Shown: positions 1 to 7,657 of the stretch, in pieces | Numbering within the stretch: the first letter of the stretch is position 1 | Layout of the letters: every line of letters starts with the position of its first letter | Source: JBBIIC01 sp037446725 | GTDB taxonomy: Bacteria > Actinomycetota > Coriobacteriia > Anaerosomatales > SLCP01 | NCBI GenBank assembly: GCA_037446725.1 | Contig: JBBIIC010000014.1 | Span: 1-52,079 of the forward strand | Direction: 5' to 3' | DNA: 52,079 nucleotides | The notes under the pieces: generated by a model | The model's input: the letters and a program-made list of their open reading frames with translations, nothing else | Database searches by the model: none | What the model was told of the DNA's origin: nothing | Position numbers and translations under genes: made by a program

Positions 1-1
1 G

Positions 2-130
2 GTCGTTGAGGAACTCAGATGGGCCCAACCGCAAGGTGAAGGTTCGTTCGAGGGAAGCAGCGGCCTCGCACTTTTGTGTGCCGAGGCGCTTCTCCGCCCC
101 GGCCACATCCAGGTGCAGATCGATGTCTAA
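2..130 (+). CDS. C-terminal end of an unidentified protein
   Basis: An open frame enters from the left edge and runs 42 codons to a TAA at 128-130. Its composition (acidic and small residues, ending GHIQVQIDV) looks like a real protein tail. No family can be named from so little. It converges on the zinc-finger gene on the other strand, and the two stop regions overlap by four bases, which suggests both frames are real. Confidence 0.4.
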   Translation, partial: VVEELRWAQPQGEGSFEGSSGLALLCAEALLRPGHIQVQIDV

Positions 131-369
131 CACTTCACGGGGAAATCCCGCACGAGCACCTCGACGCCCGAGGCGACGGCCGCCGCAGCGATGCGCTCGA
201 CCTCTGCCAGGACTTCCGCTTCGAGATGGTCCTCCCCGCAGGTGTCGCACACGAGAGCCGGGACGGCCTTCAAGACAAGCGTGGTGTGACCATCGCATGC
301 TCGACGGCATCCTCTGCCACAACCACATGCAGCGCTCCCTCCGCAGTCTCGTGAAGCATTAGCCTGCAT
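127..369 (-). CDS. YgiT/MqsA-type zinc-finger protein, possibly frameshifted at its N-terminus
   Basis: The last 56 residues match the pattern of YgiT-type (MqsA N-domain-like) antitoxin proteins: a TTLVLKAVPALVCDTCGED core followed by an acidic helix and a GVEVLVRDF end. Family members are about 75-80 residues and use two CxxC pairs to bind zinc; they usually pair with a small RelE- or DUF4258-type toxin. The second pair (VCDTCGE) is clear. The first 24 residues from the ATG at 369 are cysteine-rich (CGCGRGC) but do not resemble the usual first zinc knuckle, so a small indel may have damaged this part. No partner toxin is visible upstream on this strand; the Phd module diverges from it. Confidence 0.45.
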   Translation of the reverse strand: MQANASRDCGGSAACGCGRGCRRACDGHTTLVLKAVPALVCDTCGEDHLEAEVLAEVERIAAAAVASGVEVLVRDFPVKC

Positions 370-441
370 GGGAGAGACTGCGCTGCGGGATACGCCTCGA
401 CTGACTGACCCAACCTCCGCCCCTGCAGGTTGCTGCCTGAA

Positions 442-458
442 TTGTACTATTCGTACAA
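442..458 (+). promoter_or_regulatory. Inverted repeat upstream of the Phd antitoxin gene, likely operator
   Basis: TTGTAC and GTACAA flank a five-base spacer, 32 bases before the antitoxin start and next to an AT-rich CGTATACT stretch that could serve as a -10. Phd/YefM proteins autorepress by binding short palindromes with GTAC cores, so this is the likely operator. The repeat is seen; its function is inferred. Confidence 0.5.
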
Positions 459-489
459 ATCGTATACTCTGGTGTCGGAGGTGTTTGCC

Positions 490-855
490 ATGACCGCCAT
501 AACCGCTTCCGAGGCGCGCACGCGCTTCGCCGAGATGCTCAGCATCGTGGGCTACGGCAAGGAGCGCGTCCTGATCGAGAAGCACAACCGCCCGGTCGCG
601 GCATTGGTTTCGATCGAAGAGCTGCTGCTCCTCGATGACTTGCTGCAGGCCGCCGAGGAGGACGACCGGTTCCGGGAGAGAGTCGAGGCTCTGCGAGCTA
701 CACAGGATCATCGCGAAGCCATGACCGCTATCGCGAACCGCCACGATGACACGGTCGTCACCCCCGCGTCCCTCGCATCGATAATCGAGCGAGTGCGCTA
801 CCCCCGTCCGGCCACTCAGACCGTCAAGGACCTGATGGCCGCCGACGGTGATTAG
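490..855 (+). CDS. Phd/YefM-family antitoxin
   Basis: This 121-residue protein begins with the Phd/YefM DNA-binding and dimerisation fold: TASEARTRFAEMLSIVGYGKERVLIEKHNRPVAALVSIEE, cited here by its ends at about residues 4-46. The C-terminal half (residues 50-121) is acidic and probably disordered until it wraps its toxin. The ATG at 490 was chosen because the family starts just before the T/S-x-x-E-A-R motif; the open frame extends upstream into the putative operator. Its last eight bases overlap the next gene, as expected for a TA operon. The downstream toxin is truncated, so the antitoxin may now be an orphan. Confidence 0.8.
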   Translation: MTAITASEARTRFAEMLSIVGYGKERVLIEKHNRPVAALVSIEELLLLDDLLQAAEEDDRFRERVEALRATQDHREAMTAIANRHDDTVVTPASLASIIERVRYPRPATQTVKDLMAADGD

Positions 856-1054
856 GGCACTCACGGAGACAGACGACCCTTCCGGCTTCTCCTGTGGATC
901 GCCCGAGCTCGATCGTTGCCTCACCAAGCACGCTCTTGCCAACGTCAACGCCGGGGTCAGCGTCACGTACGTGCACGTAAGCACGCAAGGGCGCCCTTCA
1001 GCTTCCGTGGGCTCGTGGGCATCACATGACGAGCAGGAAGAGGCTCAGCAGTAG
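848..1054 (+). pseudogene. Truncated GNAT acetyltransferase toxin
   Basis: From a GTG overlapping the antitoxin gene by eight bases, the frame reads IRALTETDDPSGFSCGSPELD and continues KHALANVNAGVSVTYVHV. This is the N-terminus of GNAT toxins (TacT/AtaT type), which acetylate charged tRNAs to stop translation. After about 44 residues the similarity stops and the frame ends at 68 residues; real members have about 150-180. The acetyl-CoA-binding core is missing, and the next gene on the opposite strand occupies that space. The toxin is therefore almost certainly inactive. Confidence 0.65.
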
Positions 1055-1357
1055 AGACAGTCCCGAGAGGCCGAGTGCGACATAGAGCATCGTCCTGAGA
1101 GTAGCGGTCTGCCTGTTCGCCTCTTGTGCTGCTGCCTCGATGCCTTGTATCGCTTGCTGAAGGTTCTCGGCCAGAGCGCGAACCGACTCCGCGTTCTGGG
1201 TGGCTGCTGTCTGCAGTTCCTCGATCTGCTTGGCGATGACGGGATTGTCTTTCGCGACCTCTGCCGGTTTCGAGGTGAAGGCAGGAATCGCGGTACCCGC
1301 GATCTGCGCCACATATGGTGCGACTGCCTTGATGATCGGAAAAAGCTGTCCTGCCAT
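1022..1357 (-). CDS. Small coiled-coil protein with C-terminal membrane anchor
   Basis: The product has 111 residues. An Ala-rich N-terminus (residues 1-30) is followed by a predicted coiled coil (about 37-85, rich in Q, E and A) and one hydrophobic segment at the end (about 89-111, LYVALGLSGLSLLLSLFLLVM), so it is probably tail-anchored with the coiled coil in the cytoplasm. A strong ribosome site, AAGGGGG, precedes the ATG at 1357. I do not recognise the family. It stands alone between two TA modules and may be an accessory or phage-derived gene. Confidence 0.6.
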   Translation of the reverse strand: MAGQLFPIIKAVAPYVAQIAGTAIPAFTSKPAEVAKDNPVIAKQIEELQTAATQNAESVRALAENLQQAIQGIEAAAQEANRQTATLRTMLYVALGLSGLSLLLSLFLLVM

Positions 1358-1471
1358 GAGGCCCCCTTGGTTGCGTTTCGACTAGTGTTTGCGCATGAGC
1401 AGACGCCCACGCGCTCTCAGGTGAGTCTACCTTCTGGCATTCTGCTCGATGCGCTTGTTGGGAATGTCGCC

Positions 1472-1891
1472 CTACTCGGAGGCGACGACCGCGGCCAGAA
1501 GCTCGCCGGGGTCGAAGACCGGCAGAATCGCCTTCATGAAGTCCTGGCCATTCCTGGTCACGATCGCCGATGCGCCATCTGCGGCTGCCGCTTCGTGAAG
1601 TACGGCATCCTCGAAGTCGGCGAAGCCGAGATCGAGCGCTGACGCGAGCACGCCCTCATCAACCGGCGCGACGGCGAATATCGCCAGCAGCTCGCGGACC
1701 TGCCGGGCGGCCTCTCCGGGAGTCGTCGCCCTGGACGCCAGATAGTGAATAGTGGTGATCGTGGTCGCGCAGACTACGCCGTCCAGCCGTCCCGAGTCGA
1801 CGAGCGAGAGCAGCTGTGCGGCGATCTCGGCGTGCGGCTCGCGGTCGAGAAGTACGTCCAAGACGACGTTGGTGTCGAACAGCACCCTCAC
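1472..1891 (-). CDS. PIN-domain ribonuclease toxin (VapC-like)
   Basis: This 139-residue protein begins MRVLFDTNVVLDVLLDREP, the first acidic motif of PIN domains, where the Asp of DTN coordinates the metal. Further acidic residues in the middle (DEG, DFEDAV, about residues 80-97) and a late TRNGQDF strand complete the usual PIN layout. Such toxins cut tRNA, rRNA or mRNA. The start codon overlaps the stop of the upstream antitoxin gene by four bases (ATGA), so the two are translated together. The length is normal for the family and nothing appears missing. Confidence 0.85.
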   Translation of the reverse strand: MRVLFDTNVVLDVLLDREPHAEIAAQLLSLVDSGRLDGVVCATTITTIHYLASRATTPGEAARQVRELLAIFAVAPVDEGVLASALDLGFADFEDAVLHEAAAADGASAIVTRNGQDFMKAILPVFDPGELLAAVVASE

Positions 1892-2124
1892 CGGTGTTTG
1901 TCCTCGAGGTGTCGCCGATAGTCGCGCTCGTCGAGCCCGGAGCCGGCGAGAGCGCCGCGAAGCGATCTCACACGAGGAGTGATCTCGGTGGGAGCCGTGT
2001 CGACATCGATGAGAGAGAAGTAGTCTGAGACCAACTTGGAGACGGACTTGCCCGATTTCGCCGAGTGGCGCTTGGCTCGATCGATGAGCTCCTCGTCGAG
2101 CCTAAGAGTGAGTTTCGTGTTCAC
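1888..2124 (-). CDS. DUF6364-type antitoxin partner of the PIN toxin
   Basis: Seventy-eight residues from a GTG at 2124. The N-terminus (NTKLTLRLDEELIDRAKRHS) has the short strand plus helix of ribbon-helix-helix-like antitoxins, and GKSVSKLVSDYF forms the next helix. The acidic, basic-tailed C-terminus would bind the toxin. The GTG was preferred over a longer frame because AGGAGG lies at 2129-2135 and the family starts at this point. It lies upstream of and overlaps the PIN gene. Confidence 0.8.
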   Translation of the reverse strand: MNTKLTLRLDEELIDRAKRHSAKSGKSVSKLVSDYFSLIDVDTAPTEITPRVRSLRGALAGSGLDERDYRRHLEDKHR

Positions 2125-2134
2125 GGCAGGCCTC

Positions 2135-2168
2135 CTGACGTACAACTTGCCTACATTTTATACGTCAG
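2135..2168 (-). promoter_or_regulatory. Operator-like inverted repeat of the antitoxin-PIN operon
   Basis: CTGACGTA at 2135-2142 is repeated in inverse as TACGTCAG at 2161-2168 with an 18-base AT-rich spacer containing ATTTTATA-like sequence. The left arm overlaps the ribosome-site region of the antitoxin gene. This is the right position for autoregulation by the antitoxin-toxin complex. The perfect eight-base arms are directly visible; the role is inferred. Confidence 0.5.
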
Positions 2169-2316
2169 TCAACCACACCGCAAGCATCGCCACGGGCGAC
2201 CATTCCCAACGTGTTTGCGCTTGACCTGCAAGATGAGGCCGAACGGCCTCGTCTTGTCGAGCGTAGCTCGCGGGCCGAATCTTGTCAGGTCGAAGCGCGG
2301 GTTCGACAACCATCGC

Positions 2317-2673
2317 TCACCGCTGCTGGATGTCCCACTGGGGGCCAGCATCCGACCAGAGAACCACTGGTTCAGAAGGACTCCCGTTGACAACAGTAGT
2401 ACGGACAACGACGCAGAACTGCTTCGCCTTCGCCAGATGCCGGTGGAGTCCAAACTCCTTGGGTCGAGCGAGCACGCGAGCAGCAGCGTATGTTCCCCAA
2501 GCTCCGTAGCCCATGACAACGAATGCGCGAGTTGAGGACGCGAATGGGTTTGTGCCGACCTGAATGACGCCAACATCCTCAGAAAGAGTGTTCTCAGAGA
2601 TGGTCACTTCGAAGACCTGGTCGCTGATGGCGTCTCTCCACCCAGTGCCGCGAATGAGGGTGAAGCGGCTACC
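2317..2673 (-). pseudogene. Fragment of an unidentified protein cut by an IS3 element
   Basis: An open frame of about 118 codons starts at the left edge of the IS3 element and ends at a stop at 2317. It includes VIQVGTNPFASSTRAFVVMG, a GAWGTYAAARVLARP segment, and a C-terminal TTVVNGSPSEPVVLWSD. It reads as a continuous domain that begins before the IS, so the gene's 5' part is lost or displaced. I do not recognise the family securely. An internal GTG at 2607 could restart translation. It lies on the same strand as the Argonaute, helicase and HNH genes and may have belonged to the same locus. Confidence 0.45.
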
Positions 2674-2723
2674 TGAATCGCCCCGGGTATCCCGGAGACC
2701 CCGTCGTTTGAGAGGATGGGGTC

Positions 2724-3044
2724 ATGAGCAGACAAACCAGGTATTCACCAGAGGTTCGTGAACGAGCCGTCCGCATGGTCTTCGACCACGTGGGCGAGTA
2801 CGACTCCGAGTGGGCGGCGATCAAGTCGATCGCGTCCAAGTTCGGGATGACACCGGAGACGCTCCGGCAATGGGTCCGCCGCGCCGAGACCGACGCCGGC
2901 ATGCGTCCCGGTCTCACGACGAGCGAGCGCGAGCGCATGAGAGATCTCGAGCGCGACAACCGCGAGTTGCGTCGCGCCAACGAGATCTTGAAGAGCGCCG
3001 CGGCTTTCTTCGGGGCGGAACTCGACCGCCGACACAGGAAGTAG
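2724..3044 (+). CDS. IS3-family transposase OrfA (HTH protein)
   Basis: A 106-residue protein with the IS3 OrfA layout. An N-terminal helix-turn-helix (YSPEVRERAVRMV to TPETLRQWVRRAE, residues 6-60) recognises the IS ends, and a leucine-zipper-like helix (DLERDNRELRRANEILKSAA) ends the protein. In IS3 elements OrfA is fused to OrfB by -1 ribosomal frameshifting to give the active transposase, and this gene's 3' end overlaps the OrfB frame in the expected register. Confidence 0.85.
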   Translation: MSRQTRYSPEVRERAVRMVFDHVGEYDSEWAAIKSIASKFGMTPETLRQWVRRAETDAGMRPGLTTSERERMRDLERDNRELRRANEILKSAAAFFGAELDRRHRK

Positions 3045-3949
3045 TCGAATTCGTCGACGCTCACCGTGAGCGCTTCGGGGTCGAGTCGATCTGCGAGATG
3101 TTGCCGATCGCCCCTTCGACGTACTACGCAGCCAAGAAGGCTCCCCCGTCAGCCAGGGCGCTGCGCGACGCCGAGCTCAAGCCGGAGATCGAGCGAGTGC
3201 ATCAGGCGAGCTACCACGGCTGCTACGGCGCCCGCAAGGTGTGGAAACAGCTCAAGCGCGAAGGCTTCGACGTCGCACGCTGCACCGTGGAGCGCCTGAT
3301 GCGTGAGCTGGGGCTTGTCGGTGTTAAGCGGGGCGGCTACAAGGTCACGACGATCGCGGATCCCACAGTAGACAGGCCCGCCGATCTGGTCGACCGCAAG
3401 TTCGTAGCGACGCGTCCCGACGAGCTCTGGGTCGCAGACATCACCTACGTGGCGACCCGGGCGGGGTTCGCCTACGTCTCGTTCGTCACCGACGTGTTCA
3501 GCCGCATGATCGTGGGCTGGCGGGTCTCCGGTTCGCTCAGAAGCGATCTGGCCCTCGACGCGCTGGAGATGGCGGTGTGCGCCAGGGACGGTGCGCAGGG
3601 CGTGATCCATCACTCCGACCGTGGGGTGCAGTATCTCTCCATCCGCTACAGCGAACGCTTGGCAGAAGAAGGCGCCGTGGCGTCCGTCGGCAGCAAGGGG
3701 GACTCCTACGACAACGCGCTCGCCGAGACGATCAACGGCCTGTACAAGACCGAGGTGATCCGGAGGAAGGGGCCGTGGCGCAGCCTCGAGGACGTCGAAT
3801 TCGCCACTCTTCAGTGGGTGCACTGGTTCAACAACCACCGGCTGCTCGAGCCGATCGGCGACATCCCGCCGGCGGAGTTCGAAGGGCTCTACTGGCTTGA
3901 GCAGGCCGCGAACGATACAGTCGGACTCAAGGAATCAGGTCTCCAGTGA
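3038..3949 (+). CDS. IS3-family transposase OrfB (DDE integrase domain)
   Basis: About 300 residues in the -1 frame relative to OrfA. The HTH_21 segment (SICEMLPIAPSTYY) is followed by the rve/RNase-H fold with the DDE triad: Asp in WVADITYV, Asp in HHSDRGVQY and Glu in DNALAETINGLYKTE. The exact beginning is uncertain because the normal product is an OrfA-OrfB fusion; the coordinate marks where OrfB similarity starts, and the open frame extends further upstream. No internal stops are present, so the transposase is probably functional. Confidence 0.85.
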   Translation, partial: EVVEFVDAHRERFGVESICEMLPIAPSTYYAAKKAPPSARALRDAELKPEIERVHQASYHGCYGARKVWKQLKREGFDVARCTVERLMRELGLVGVKRGGYKVTTIADPTVDRPADLVDRKFVATRPDELWVADITYVATRAGFAYVSFVTDVFSRMIVGWRVSGSLRSDLALDALEMAVCARDGAQGVIHHSDRGVQYLSIRYSERLAEEGAVASVGSKGDSYDNALAETINGLYKTEVIRRKGPWRSLEDVEFATLQWVHWFNNHRLLEPIGDIPPAEFEGLYWLEQAANDTVGLKESGLQ

Positions 3950-4028
3950 ATCCGGGGCGATTCAAGGCCGAGTGTACCGGAGACGCAAACTCCACCTGTT
4001 CCCGCTCCGACACGAGTCGGGGACGGCT

Positions 4029-5237
4029 TCAGACTCGATGGACGGGAATCCCCCTGAAGCGCAGATCATGGTCGCTTGCAGACGCTATACCATCTGCCCA
4101 GTAGAGTGCCGCCGGAAGGTGATGAGGGTGCAGGCCAAGACCCGGTGCGGCCGCGCTACTAGTGACGAGCTCGGCGATACTCGCGGCATCAAGTTGCAGG
4201 CCGTTCAGATTATCGTCCCACGCGAGCTTCAGCACGTTCGGCAACTGGTCATCCAAGCGCGGCGGCGCCGATACGAGGAACATCGTGCGTGCGCCCGGCA
4301 CCTTCCCGGCGAAGGGCACCCGGTCGCCCGCCGGTGCTCCGCCCAAGAGCATCTGAGGGTTTCCCCGTTTCCGGCACTCAAGAACGCTCGTACTTGAGCC
4401 CAGCATCTCGAGGTAAAGCGCAGTGCGCTCGTTCGCAAAGTGACGTCCATCGCGCATGACCACGAGTCCCTCGTTATTGCTCGCCTCCTTGTAGAGCGCC
4501 GAGCTGCCTTCCAGCAGACGCACGAGTGAGTCCGCCTTGACCGTCTCATCCCTTCGCTGAGATGCGGCCCATGCGCCGACGAGTCTTCCCTTGGAGTCGA
4601 CCAGCGTCAGTGCCACTCTCGAAGACTCAGCGCGCAAGGGGTGCCCGAGATCGATTCCAAGGGTCCAAACTGGGGTCTCATCGACCATCGTTGGCGAGCT
4701 GTGGGGTAGCCCGCCACACGCCTGGAGGATGGAGGGGAACTGGTCGGGCACCGAGAAGTTGAAGGGGTCATCCGCATAGCATCGGCGGTACGGGACCCGG
4801 ATTGAGTCGAGCTGGTCCATTACTTCTTTGGCGCTGCTTGAAGGGGGCTGGTCTTTGCCCGGAAGCACGAAGAGTACGCACCGTCCTGCGGCAGGCCCCA
4901 CTCCCGTCTCACGCAGCACCTGCGCACGTTCGAGGAGCGCTCCGATGCTCGCCCGACTAACGCGAGCTGCGAGGCCCCTCGCACGGCCGGCCTGCTCGAT
5001 GCGCCCCACGATTTCTTGAGCAACGCGCTCAGGCGTACCGTCAAGCGGACAGATGGCGATTACGAACTTCTGCGGTGCCAGTTCGAACCCGTGGCTCTTG
5101 TAGAGGTCATTTAGCTTGTCTGGTGGCACGACCGCTACGGCGTCGCCGACAATGGCGCGGCGAGCGGTGTCGAGCGGAGCGCGTACAGCCTCAAGGCCTA
5201 CGGGTCTTGTGAAGCGCCCCGGGTTGTGTTCGATAGC
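4029..5237 (-). pseudogene. Prokaryotic Argonaute, MID-PIWI part; 5' half lost at an IS21 element
   Basis: The visible frame is open from the IS21 boundary and codes for the C-terminal half of a pAgo. Residue numbers count from the GTG at 5129. Residues 1-150 look like a MID domain, ending in a DQFPSILQACGGLP segment. The PIWI domain follows with WTLGIDLGHP, RDET, VVMRDGR and LYWADGIA motifs. The RNase-H tetrad is complete as D160, E195, D227 and D346, with spacings (+35, +67, +186) close to those of TtAgo (+34, +68, +182). A full pAgo cuts nucleic acid using a small DNA or RNA guide. Here the N and PAZ part, or a fused N-terminal domain, is missing, because a TAG at 5238-5240 sits at the IS edge. 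A short MID-PIWI product starting at the GTG is possible but has no good ribosome site. An originally short pAgo is less likely because the frame stays open upstream. Confidence 0.75.
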
Positions 5238-5355
5238 CTAAATGTTGACCACTTGAGGGTGTCGCGATAGCCGAAAAGTTGACCACCCCACCGACGCCTG
5301 TACCGTCGAGGCGAGCCCGTGTTTCAGGGACGTCGCCGACGGCAGGAGGAAGCGA

Positions 5356-6813
5356 GTGCTCGGGATGGTCGACGTCGAAGTGATCAAGAAGCTGCGCGAG
5401 CGCGGCCGTTCGATCCGTGAGATCTCGCGGGTGACGGGGTGGTCGCGTCAGACGGTGCGGAAGGCTCTCGAGGCGCCCGCCGTGCCACCTGTCTACATGC
5501 AGACCCGCCCTCGGCCCTCACCGGTGATGGACCCCTACATCCAGGTCGTGAAGTCGTGGCTTGCCGCCGACGAGTCGGCGCCTCGCAAGCAGCGCCACAC
5601 CGCCAAGCGCATCTACGACCGCCTGGTCGACGAGTACGGGTTCACCGGCGCCGAGGTGACCGTGCGCCAGGCCGTCGCCAGACTGCGGGGCAGGCATGTC
5701 GAGGCGTTCGTCCCGCTCGAGGCCCCTTGGGGGCGGATCATGCAGGCCGATTTCGGCGGGGCGGTCGTCATGATCGACGATCAGCGAGCGGAAGTGGCGC
5801 TGTTTTGCGTGCGCGCCAAGGCGTCCAAAGCCCCGTTCGTCGTCGCGCTGCCCTCCGAAAGGCTCGAGTGTTTCCTCGCCGGGCACGTCGAGGCCTTCGA
5901 GTTCTTCGGCGGCGTGCCGCAAGAGGTCTGGTACGACAATCCCAAGACGGCGGTGACCAAGATCTTGTCCGGTCCTTTTCGCGTCGAGCACGAGCGTCTC
6001 TCGGCACTTCGGGCCCACTACCTGTTCGATTCACACTTCTGCACGCCTTCGCGCGGCAACGAGAAGGGAAGCGTGGAGAACCTCGTCGGCTACGTGCGAA
6101 GGAACGCGCTCGTGCCGCACACGCGTTCCTTCGCGTCGATGGACGAGCTGAACGCCCACCTGCGAGCGTGGTGCGAGCGGGAGCGTGTCCGTCACGGCGA
6201 AGCGTGGGGCATCGAGTCGGTCGCGCTTCAGGCGCTGCCTTCGCATCCGTTCTCCGCCTCGGTCAGCCGACCGGTCGCGGTCTCGAAGACCTCGATGGTG
6301 AGCGTGGACCGCGTGCGCTACTCGGTGCCGGTGACGCACGTGGGGCGCACACTGCGAAGCGAGTGCTTCACGGACCGCGTGGAGATCTACGACGGTGCCG
6401 CCCGCGTCGCTGCCCACACCCGCAGCTACGAGCGGGGCGCATCGGTGCTCGAACTGGCTCACTACCTCGATGCGTTCGAGCGCAAACCCCGGGCGGCGCT
6501 GTCGTGTGCGGCACTGCGCAGCGCCGACCCGGTGTTCACGACTGCCCGCGACGCGGCGCTTCGCACACCTGACGGACACCGCACGTTCGCCGCCGTCCTG
6601 CTCCTGGCACGCGAGTTCGGGATCGATCGGCTGGCAGAGGCGTTGCGCGTGGCGCTTCGAAGCGGCGGCGTCACCCCCGAGCGGGTGCGCCAGCTCGCAC
6701 TCAACGCCCGCCACAGCCCCCCGGCGCCGATACCCGTGCCCGACTCGCTTGTGATCGCGCTGCCGGCGGCCAACATCGCGTGCTACGACGAGTTGGCGGT
6801 GTGCGCCTCGTGA
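5356..6813 (+). CDS. istA: IS21-family transposase IstA
   Basis: A 485-residue protein. The N-terminal HTH (VEVIKKLRERGRSIREISRV, residues 8-35) precedes an rve domain with D132 in QADFGG, D194 in WYDNPK and E241 in EKGSVENLVG, the DDE residues for strand transfer. The C-terminal Mu-type beta-barrel region contains VDRVRYSVP. The GTG at 5356 was chosen because AGGAGG lies six bases upstream; an in-frame ATG is nine bases further in. The gene overlaps istB, as usual in this family. Confidence 0.9.
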   Translation: MLGMVDVEVIKKLRERGRSIREISRVTGWSRQTVRKALEAPAVPPVYMQTRPRPSPVMDPYIQVVKSWLAADESAPRKQRHTAKRIYDRLVDEYGFTGAEVTVRQAVARLRGRHVEAFVPLEAPWGRIMQADFGGAVVMIDDQRAEVALFCVRAKASKAPFVVALPSERLECFLAGHVEAFEFFGGVPQEVWYDNPKTAVTKILSGPFRVEHERLSALRAHYLFDSHFCTPSRGNEKGSVENLVGYVRRNALVPHTRSFASMDELNAHLRAWCERERVRHGEAWGIESVALQALPSHPFSASVSRPVAVSKTSMVSVDRVRYSVPVTHVGRTLRSECFTDRVEIYDGAARVAAHTRSYERGASVLELAHYLDAFERKPRAALSCAALRSADPVFTTARDAALRTPDGHRTFAAVLLLAREFGIDRLAEALRVALRSGGVTPERVRQLALNARHSPPAPIPVPDSLVIALPAANIACYDELAVCAS

Positions 6814-7583
6814 ACGCAGACATGCTCACCGCGCAGATCAGGCTCTACGCTCGTGAACTCAAGATGCCCGGGCTGGCTGGCGCTTTCGAGGAGGTCTCAC
6901 GCGATGCCGCCAAGGCCGGTCGCGGGCCTCTCGAGGCGCTCGCCGCCTGTCTTGCCGCCGAGATCGAGTCACGAGCAGAGCATCGGCTCGCTTCCAGGAT
7001 CAAGACCGCGAGGTTCCCGGCGATGAAGACATTCGAGACCTTCGACTTCTCACTCGTGCCCTCGCTTTCGAAGGGCGCCGTGCTCGACTTGGGCAGCGGC
7101 GCGTTCACGCGTGAGCGCGAGAACGTCGTGTGCCTGGGTGCATCCGGCACCGGCAAGACGCACATCGCCACGGCGATCGGCCTCTCAGCCATCTACGCGG
7201 GAGCCCGGGTGCGCTTCACCACGGCGGTCACGTTGTCCCAGGATCTGCTGGCCGCAGCCGACGAGCACCGTCTGCCTCGCTACCTCAAAGCCTGGAGGAG
7301 CGCCGACCTCGTGATCGTCGACGAGCTCGGCTACCTGCCGCTCGGCCCGGGCGCCCCGCTGATGTTCCAGTTCTTCGCGGAGCGCTACGAGTCCGGGTCG
7401 GTGCTGGTGACCACGAACCTGGAGTTCAGCCGCTGGACCGAGGTGTTCGGGGACGCGACGCTCACCGCCGCGCTGCTGGATCGCCTCACGCATCACAGCC
7501 ATGTGCTCGTGTTCGAAGGGGAGTCCTACCGGTTCCGCGAGAGCGCTGGCCGGCTCACGAAGCCGCGCAAGAAGACAAACTGA
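6810..7583 (+). CDS. istB: IS21 transposition helper ATPase IstB
   Basis: A 257-residue AAA+ protein of the DnaC/IstB group. It has a Walker A motif GASGTGKTH and a Walker B segment DLVIVDELGYLPL. IstB assembles on target DNA and stimulates IstA. The GTG start overlaps the istA stop by four bases (GTGA), showing translational coupling. The length is normal for the family and there are no interruptions. Confidence 0.9.
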   Translation: MNADMLTAQIRLYARELKMPGLAGAFEEVSRDAAKAGRGPLEALAACLAAEIESRAEHRLASRIKTARFPAMKTFETFDFSLVPSLSKGAVLDLGSGAFTRERENVVCLGASGTGKTHIATAIGLSAIYAGARVRFTTAVTLSQDLLAAADEHRLPRYLKAWRSADLVIVDELGYLPLGPGAPLMFQFFAERYESGSVLVTTNLEFSRWTEVFGDATLTAALLDRLTHHSHVLVFEGESYRFRESAGRLTKPRKKTN

Positions 7584-7657
7584 GGGTGGTCAACTTTTCG
7601 AGCATCAAGGTGGTCAACTTTTCGATTGACGAACACACGGGTTCCACGTCGGCTCGA

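Larger units (their letters stand above)
2674..3964 (+). mobile_element. IS3-family insertion sequence, copy 1
   Basis: Terminal inverted repeats of about 27 bases bound the element. The left end begins TGAATCGCCCCGG and the right end is its inverse, with GGAGACC shared at the inner edge. The element is 1291 bases long with two overlapping transposase frames in the -1 relation typical of IS3. Flanking bases (TACC on the left, AGGC on the right) do not form a target duplication, so an adjacent deletion or recombination probably followed insertion. Both frames look intact, so it may still be mobile. Confidence 0.85.
5239..7626 (+). mobile_element. IS21-family insertion sequence
   Basis: The element carries istA and istB and is bounded by repeated GTTGACCAC-type motifs, as IS21 elements have multiple terminal repeats. 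On the left, GTTGACCAC occurs near 5245 and again within AAAAGTTGACCACC near 5275. On the right, GGTGGTCAACTTTTCG occurs twice between 7586 and 7625. The exact outer bases are uncertain by a few positions. The right end abuts the second IS3 copy directly, and the left end abuts the truncated Argonaute. No target duplication can be seen because each side borders different DNA. Confidence 0.8.

Noticed and set aside
370..984. Upstream part of the long minus-strand frame that ends in the YgiT-like gene
   Set aside because: It is antisense to the Phd gene. Only the part from 369 downward resembles a protein family.
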